A stretch of 64,000 nt of DNA from assembly GCA_964641665.1 (NCBI GenBank), contig CAZXKO010000023.1, forward strand, positions 1 through 64,000. The letters run 5' to 3'. Origin of the DNA: Gp1-AA133 sp964641665 (GTDB lineage Bacteria; Acidobacteriota; Terriglobia; Terriglobales; Acidobacteriaceae). The notes beneath the pieces are model-generated. The model was not told the origin of the DNA. It worked only from the letters and a program-made list of their open reading frames with translations, and ran no database searches. The first letter of the stretch is position 1. Each line of letters opens with the position of its first letter. This document shows, in pieces, positions 60,669 to 64,000 of the stretch. The position numbers were made by a program, and so were the translations under genes.

Positions 60669-61994
60669 ATGTTGTTCCTGAAATGTGTGCTGATGACGGG
60701 CGGCGTCGGGCTGATCCTAGTCGCATTGGGAACCCTGGCGTATGACCTTACGCTGGAAATGCGGTATCGGCGTGCACTGCCGGTGGAAGGTTCGGGACCT
60801 CAACCAGCAGCACCGAAGATTCGCTGGCGCACTGTGATCGCGGAAGCGGCGTTAGCGTGGGTACCGATCCTGGTGGCTTTGAGCATCGTCGTGATCCCGA
60901 GCGGGACGGCGGGAGTTCGAGTGAGCCAGACCCAAGGAACGTTGGCCGGAACGCTGTACCCGGGCATCCATTTTGTGGCTCCGATGCTCGAGAAGGTCGA
61001 GCTGTTCGACACTCGCGATCAGTTGTTCACGACGGGGTCTATAGAGGATGGGAGGACTGCCGCCGGGGCACTGGTGAAAGCCCAGCCACTCAACGTACAG
61101 GCCAAAGAGGGCCTGACGCTCGGCCTGGCTATCACCGTGCGGTACCGGGTTGATCCGAAGCGACTCGATTATGTGGAGGCAAACCTACCTCAGCCGGTGG
61201 AGAAAGAGATCGTTCCACCGGTGGTGGCGAGCGTCTGGCGGGAACTGGTTCCCAACTACACAGTGCGTGACGTCTTCGCAGCCAAACGTGAAGAAGTGAG
61301 GACTAGAGCGGCGAACATCATCACGCAGAAACTGGCGGCTGATGGCATCGTAGTGAAGGAAGTCATGCTGCGGGATATCCAGTTGCCGCCCGAATACGCG
61401 AAGGGTTTGGAGGCACTGCTTCTGAAGGAGCAGGAAAACGACCGGATGGGAGTAGATACGGAGATTCAGCAAAAACAAGTGAAGATTGCGGAACTACAGG
61501 CAGAGGCGACTAAAGTCCAACAAGTGAAGCAGGCCGAAGGCGAAGCACAAGTGCATGTTCTGCAAGCCAAAGGCGAAGCGGATGCGATGCAGTACACGCT
61601 GCCTTTGAAGGAAAAGCAGATTCAGCAATCGAAACTGGAAGCCGAAGCGCGAAAGGAATCAACCATCAAGAACGCCGAAGCGGCTGCGGAAGCCAAGGTA
61701 ATCGACGGCAAGGCAGAGATGGAACGACGCAAGTTGCTCGCAGATGCGGAGGCGGACCGGATCCGTGTAACTGCGGCAGCGGATGCGGAGAGAATGAAAG
61801 GGGAAGCGGCGATCCTGAAACAGAATCCGTTGTTGATTAATAAGATCGTTGCTGAACGGCTTTCCGACAAGTTGCAGATCATGATGGTTCCGGCGGACGG
61901 CAAGTTTTTCTTTGCCAATGATGTTCTGCGCAGCATGAATATGGCGAACCACACCAATCAAGCGGAGGCGCCCGAGGACCCGCAGGACAAGTAG
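60669..61994 (+). CDS. SPFH/band-7 (prohibitin-type) membrane protein
   Basis: The 441-residue protein has two N-terminal transmembrane segments (about 6-25 and 57-78). The SPFH domain starts GVRVSQTQGTLAGTLYPGIHFVAPML and runs to about 260. A long Ala/Glu/Lys/Gln coiled coil (about 260-395, with AEAAAEAKVIDGKAEMERRK) follows. SPFH proteins assemble large oligomers on membranes, often to control proteases or lipid domains. The short frame at 60497 is just upstream. The prohibitin-like variant is the best match; a flotillin-like label is less likely. Confidence 0.84.
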   Translation: MLFLKCVLMTGGVGLILVALGTLAYDLTLEMRYRRALPVEGSGPQPAAPKIRWRTVIAEAALAWVPILVALSIVVIPSGTAGVRVSQTQGTLAGTLYPGIHFVAPMLEKVELFDTRDQLFTTGSIEDGRTAAGALVKAQPLNVQAKEGLTLGLAITVRYRVDPKRLDYVEANLPQPVEKEIVPPVVASVWRELVPNYTVRDVFAAKREEVRTRAANIITQKLAADGIVVKEVMLRDIQLPPEYAKGLEALLLKEQENDRMGVDTEIQQKQVKIAELQAEATKVQQVKQAEGEAQVHVLQAKGEADAMQYTLPLKEKQIQQSKLEAEARKESTIKNAEAAAEAKVIDGKAEMERRKLLADAEADRIRVTAAADAERMKGEAAILKQNPLLINKIVAERLSDKLQIMMVPADGKFFFANDVLRSMNMANHTNQAEAPEDPQDK

Positions 61995-62092
61995 GTTTAT
62001 GCGCAGCTGCCGCAAGTGGGAGCCGCCATCGCAAGCGGCGGTGGCCCCCAGGGGTTCGGAACTGAAGATGACTTTGATGAGCACAGACTCCC

Positions 62093-63367
62093 ATGATCAG
62101 TCCACGACAGCACGCGGTTTATAATTCGCCCATCGCGGAGATGCTCATCCCCTCACCAGGCTTTTCGAGTCGTGCCTCTTGCCTGTTGCTTGCGCTTTGC
62201 TTTTGGCTGACTCCGCTGAGCTATGGTGCTAATTGGTCAACCCCAGAGCAGGAACTGGCGAGGAAGATTGCCGCTGTCACAGGCCCGGCAACCGTGACCC
62301 TTGAGGTGGTGGATCGTGCGTCGCTCAACAAGAAAGATGTCGACGAGATCAGCCGCAGTCTTCGGGTACAACTTGAAACGCTGGGATTGCGCACCGTGAA
62401 GCCGGAGCAAGCGGCTGTGACGGTGCAGGTTTCGCTTTCCGAGAACGTGCAGAGCTACGTCTGGGTCGCTGAGATTCATCAGGGCGCGGGGGGATTCTCA
62501 GTCGTCATGGTTTCCGCGTTACACCCGGACGCGGAAACCTTTGTGCAGGAGCCGGCGGCTCTTACCATTCGCAAAATTCCTTTATGGTCGCAGGAGGAAC
62601 GGATACTCGACGTGGCCGTGCTGGAAGAGTCCTCGGGTCCGTCGCATCTGGCGGTCCTGGACCCGGATAAAATCACGCTCTACCGGTTCACGAACGGCCG
62701 CTGGCAGAAGGAACAGGCAATGGAAATAAGCCATACGCGGCCATGGCCACGGGACATGCGCGGACGGCTCGTGATGCGTCAGGACCATCTGCTCGACGCA
62801 TATCTGCCCGGAGTTTTTTGTCAAAGTTCGAGCAACGCGCCACTGGTTCTTGCATGCCGCGCGAGCGATGATCCCTGGCCATTGTCCAGCCAATTTACGC
62901 TGGGGGGATTCTTCGCAGGAAACAGAAATTTCTTTACCGGCGTGCTTTCACCTGGCATCGGCAAGCAAACCTCTACGGAAAAATATTATTCTGCGGCACC
63001 GATTCCAAGACAGAATTACACGTTGTGGATGTTTGCCACGGTGGATGGACAAATCCATCTGCTTGATGGCATCACCGACCAGACCGCGCGGTGGAACTGG
63101 GGCAGTGACCTCGCCACCGTGAAAACAGCGTGCGGATCGGGCTGGCAAATTCTGGCTACACGTGCCGGCGACAATTCGGGCGATTCGATCAGCGCGTACG
63201 AACTAGCCGACCGGGAACCAATTCCGGCCAGCCAGGCTGTGGATTTCGCCGGTGGTGTCATGGCGCTCTGGCCTGAAGCAAAGGGCTCAACGGCGATCGC
63301 AGTGTCGCGAAATGCAGGAACGGGGACCTATGAAGCTTTCCGGCTGGCAATCACTTGCGGTCAGTAG
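62093..63367 (+). CDS. hypothetical secreted protein (424 aa)
   Basis: The product has a signal peptide (LLLALCFWLTPLSYGA), then a helical-plus-strand domain (QELARKIAAVTGPATVTLEVVDR, then VTVQVSLSENVQSYVWVAEI). A beta-propeller-like region follows, with repeated segments such as HLAVLDPDKITLYRF and LWMFATVDGQIHLLDG. I recognise no family; the second half might be a WD40-like lid. Its last 38 bp overlap the substrate-binding protein gene in another frame, so the two are coupled. Confidence 0.62.
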   Translation: MISPRQHAVYNSPIAEMLIPSPGFSSRASCLLLALCFWLTPLSYGANWSTPEQELARKIAAVTGPATVTLEVVDRASLNKKDVDEISRSLRVQLETLGLRTVKPEQAAVTVQVSLSENVQSYVWVAEIHQGAGGFSVVMVSALHPDAETFVQEPAALTIRKIPLWSQEERILDVAVLEESSGPSHLAVLDPDKITLYRFTNGRWQKEQAMEISHTRPWPRDMRGRLVMRQDHLLDAYLPGVFCQSSSNAPLVLACRASDDPWPLSSQFTLGGFFAGNRNFFTGVLSPGIGKQTSTEKYYSAAPIPRQNYTLWMFATVDGQIHLLDGITDQTARWNWGSDLATVKTACGSGWQILATRAGDNSGDSISAYELADREPIPASQAVDFAGGVMALWPEAKGSTAIAVSRNAGTGTYEAFRLAITCGQ

Positions 63368-64000
63368 TCTTTTGCTCAGCGCGTTCGCGAAGGCCGAGTT
63401 GCGGCCCCAGTACGGGAGAACACTTCATGTCGCCACGCGGATCGCGCTGTCCTCCCTCGATCCGGCCGACGACTCCCAGCCTGATACGGTCGCCCGCCGA
63501 AACCTGACCCGACTCATGTTCGACACGCTGGTCACAATGGACAGCCAAGGGCGGGCGCAACCGTCGCTGGCGACGTCTTGGCAGGTCGCGCCCGGCAATC
63601 AAAGGTGGCAGTTCCACCTGCAGCGAGGTGTCAGGTTTCAGGATGGCTCACCGCTCACTCCCGAGGCTATCGCGGCTTCATTGCGAGTGGCGAATCCGGA
63701 GTGGAATGTCTCGGCCGGCGCGGAATCGGTAACCATCGAGCGACAGGCTCCTGATCCAGACCTGACCGCGGAGCTGTCGCGTGCGCGCAATGGGATCGCG
63801 AAACGCTCCGGAGGAAATGTCGTCGGCACAGGTCCATTTGGCGTTACGGATTGGCAACCGGGTAAGAAACTGAGCTTGTCTGCGCAAGAGGGGTACTGGG
63901 GCGGGCGAGCGTTCGTGGATGCGATCGAGATTGAAATGGACAAGAGTACGCGAGACCAGTTGATCGAGTTGGAACTCGGCAAGACCGATATCGCTGAGGT
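63330..64000 (+). CDS. family-5 extracellular substrate-binding protein, cut by the window end
   Basis: Starting at ATG 63330 (GGAACGGGG upstream), the frame stays open to the window end: 223 codons. It begins with a short signal-like stretch (SLAVSSLLLSAFAKA). The opening of the SBP_bac_5 family follows: RTLHVATRIALSSLDPADD, then NLTRLMFDTLVTMDSQGRAQPSLATSW and FHLQRGVRFQDGSPLTPEAI. Such proteins bind peptides, nickel or other solutes for ABC importers. The start lies 38 bp inside the preceding gene. The rest and any transport genes lie beyond the window. Confidence 0.83.
   Translation, partial: MKLSGWQSLAVSSLLLSAFAKAELRPQYGRTLHVATRIALSSLDPADDSQPDTVARRNLTRLMFDTLVTMDSQGRAQPSLATSWQVAPGNQRWQFHLQRGVRFQDGSPLTPEAIAASLRVANPEWNVSAGAESVTIERQAPDPDLTAELSRARNGIAKRSGGNVVGTGPFGVTDWQPGKKLSLSAQEGYWGGRAFVDAIEIEMDKSTRDQLIELELGKTDIAE

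Noticed and set aside
62020..62060. GC-rich hairpin after the SPFH gene considered as a terminator
   Set aside because: The stem GCCGC/GCGGC is short and no T-tract follows.

Overview
The window looks like a chromosomal segment of a soil-type member of the Acidobacteriota (Terriglobia-like). I infer this from the roughly 60% GC content, the futalosine-type menaquinone genes, the lysine cluster built on DapD, the DUF2339/DUF3999 pair, and intergenic spacers full of short tandem words. No rRNA, tRNA, CRISPR array or intact mobile element was found. The DNA is mostly conserved housekeeping genes, with a few unusual fusions and one accessory redox operon.

Layout. Positions 1-1400 are degenerate: a gene tail, a fragment of a REP-associated tyrosine transposase (RAYT) and at least three related REP-type hairpins. 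Positions 1.4-11.2 kb hold a DinB-like protein, an operon of a ribosome-hibernation-factor/sigma-70 fusion followed by a bacterial eRF1-like protein, mqnE and a UbiA-type prenyltransferase, a metallophosphoesterase, a frameshifted membrane gene coupled to a winged-helix regulator, pcm and a small beta-barrel protein. Positions 11.4-19.3 kb are a tight minus-strand outer-membrane assembly operon: Omp85, then SurA-like, then TamB-like. Positions 19.5-28.9 kb carry thiF, an MFS transporter, an ECF sigma/anti-sigma/DUF4097 operon, a shikimate kinase, an AI-2E family permease and a frameshifted galT.

Positions 29.0-34.5 kb are the aspartate-to-lysine pathway, asd-lysC-dapB-dapA-dapD. Its DapA carries an extra Cys/His-rich C-terminal domain. 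Positions 34.8-50.6 kb hold a HAD phosphatase, an EcsC-like protein, RNase J, a threonine dehydratase with an apparent ATC start, a TPR protein, uppP, ftsK, recQ, the DUF3999/DUF2339 pair, a YjbQ protein and a DUF4337 protein.

Positions 51.1-58.4 kb form the most system-like region. A monoheme cytochrome c is followed by a 4x[4Fe-4S] protein, an NrfD/HybB quinol subunit, a histidine kinase with two haem-type motifs in its periplasmic domain, an NtrC-type sigma-54 activator and an archaemetzincin; the last five genes overlap end to end. Two small Cys-containing proteins follow. No molybdopterin or other catalytic subunit is present, so this looks like an electron-transfer module with its own redox sensor. 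Positions 58.4-64 kb hold a DUF2252 protein below a CRP-like palindrome, an L,D-transpeptidase, a 50-residue membrane protein with an SPFH/band-7 protein, and a secreted protein overlapping a family-5 substrate-binding protein that runs off the end.

Three otherwise conserved genes (near 8.8, 28.2 and 57.65 kb) each show a single -1 type frame break. This could be real decay, but the repetition suggests single-base deletion errors in the assembly.
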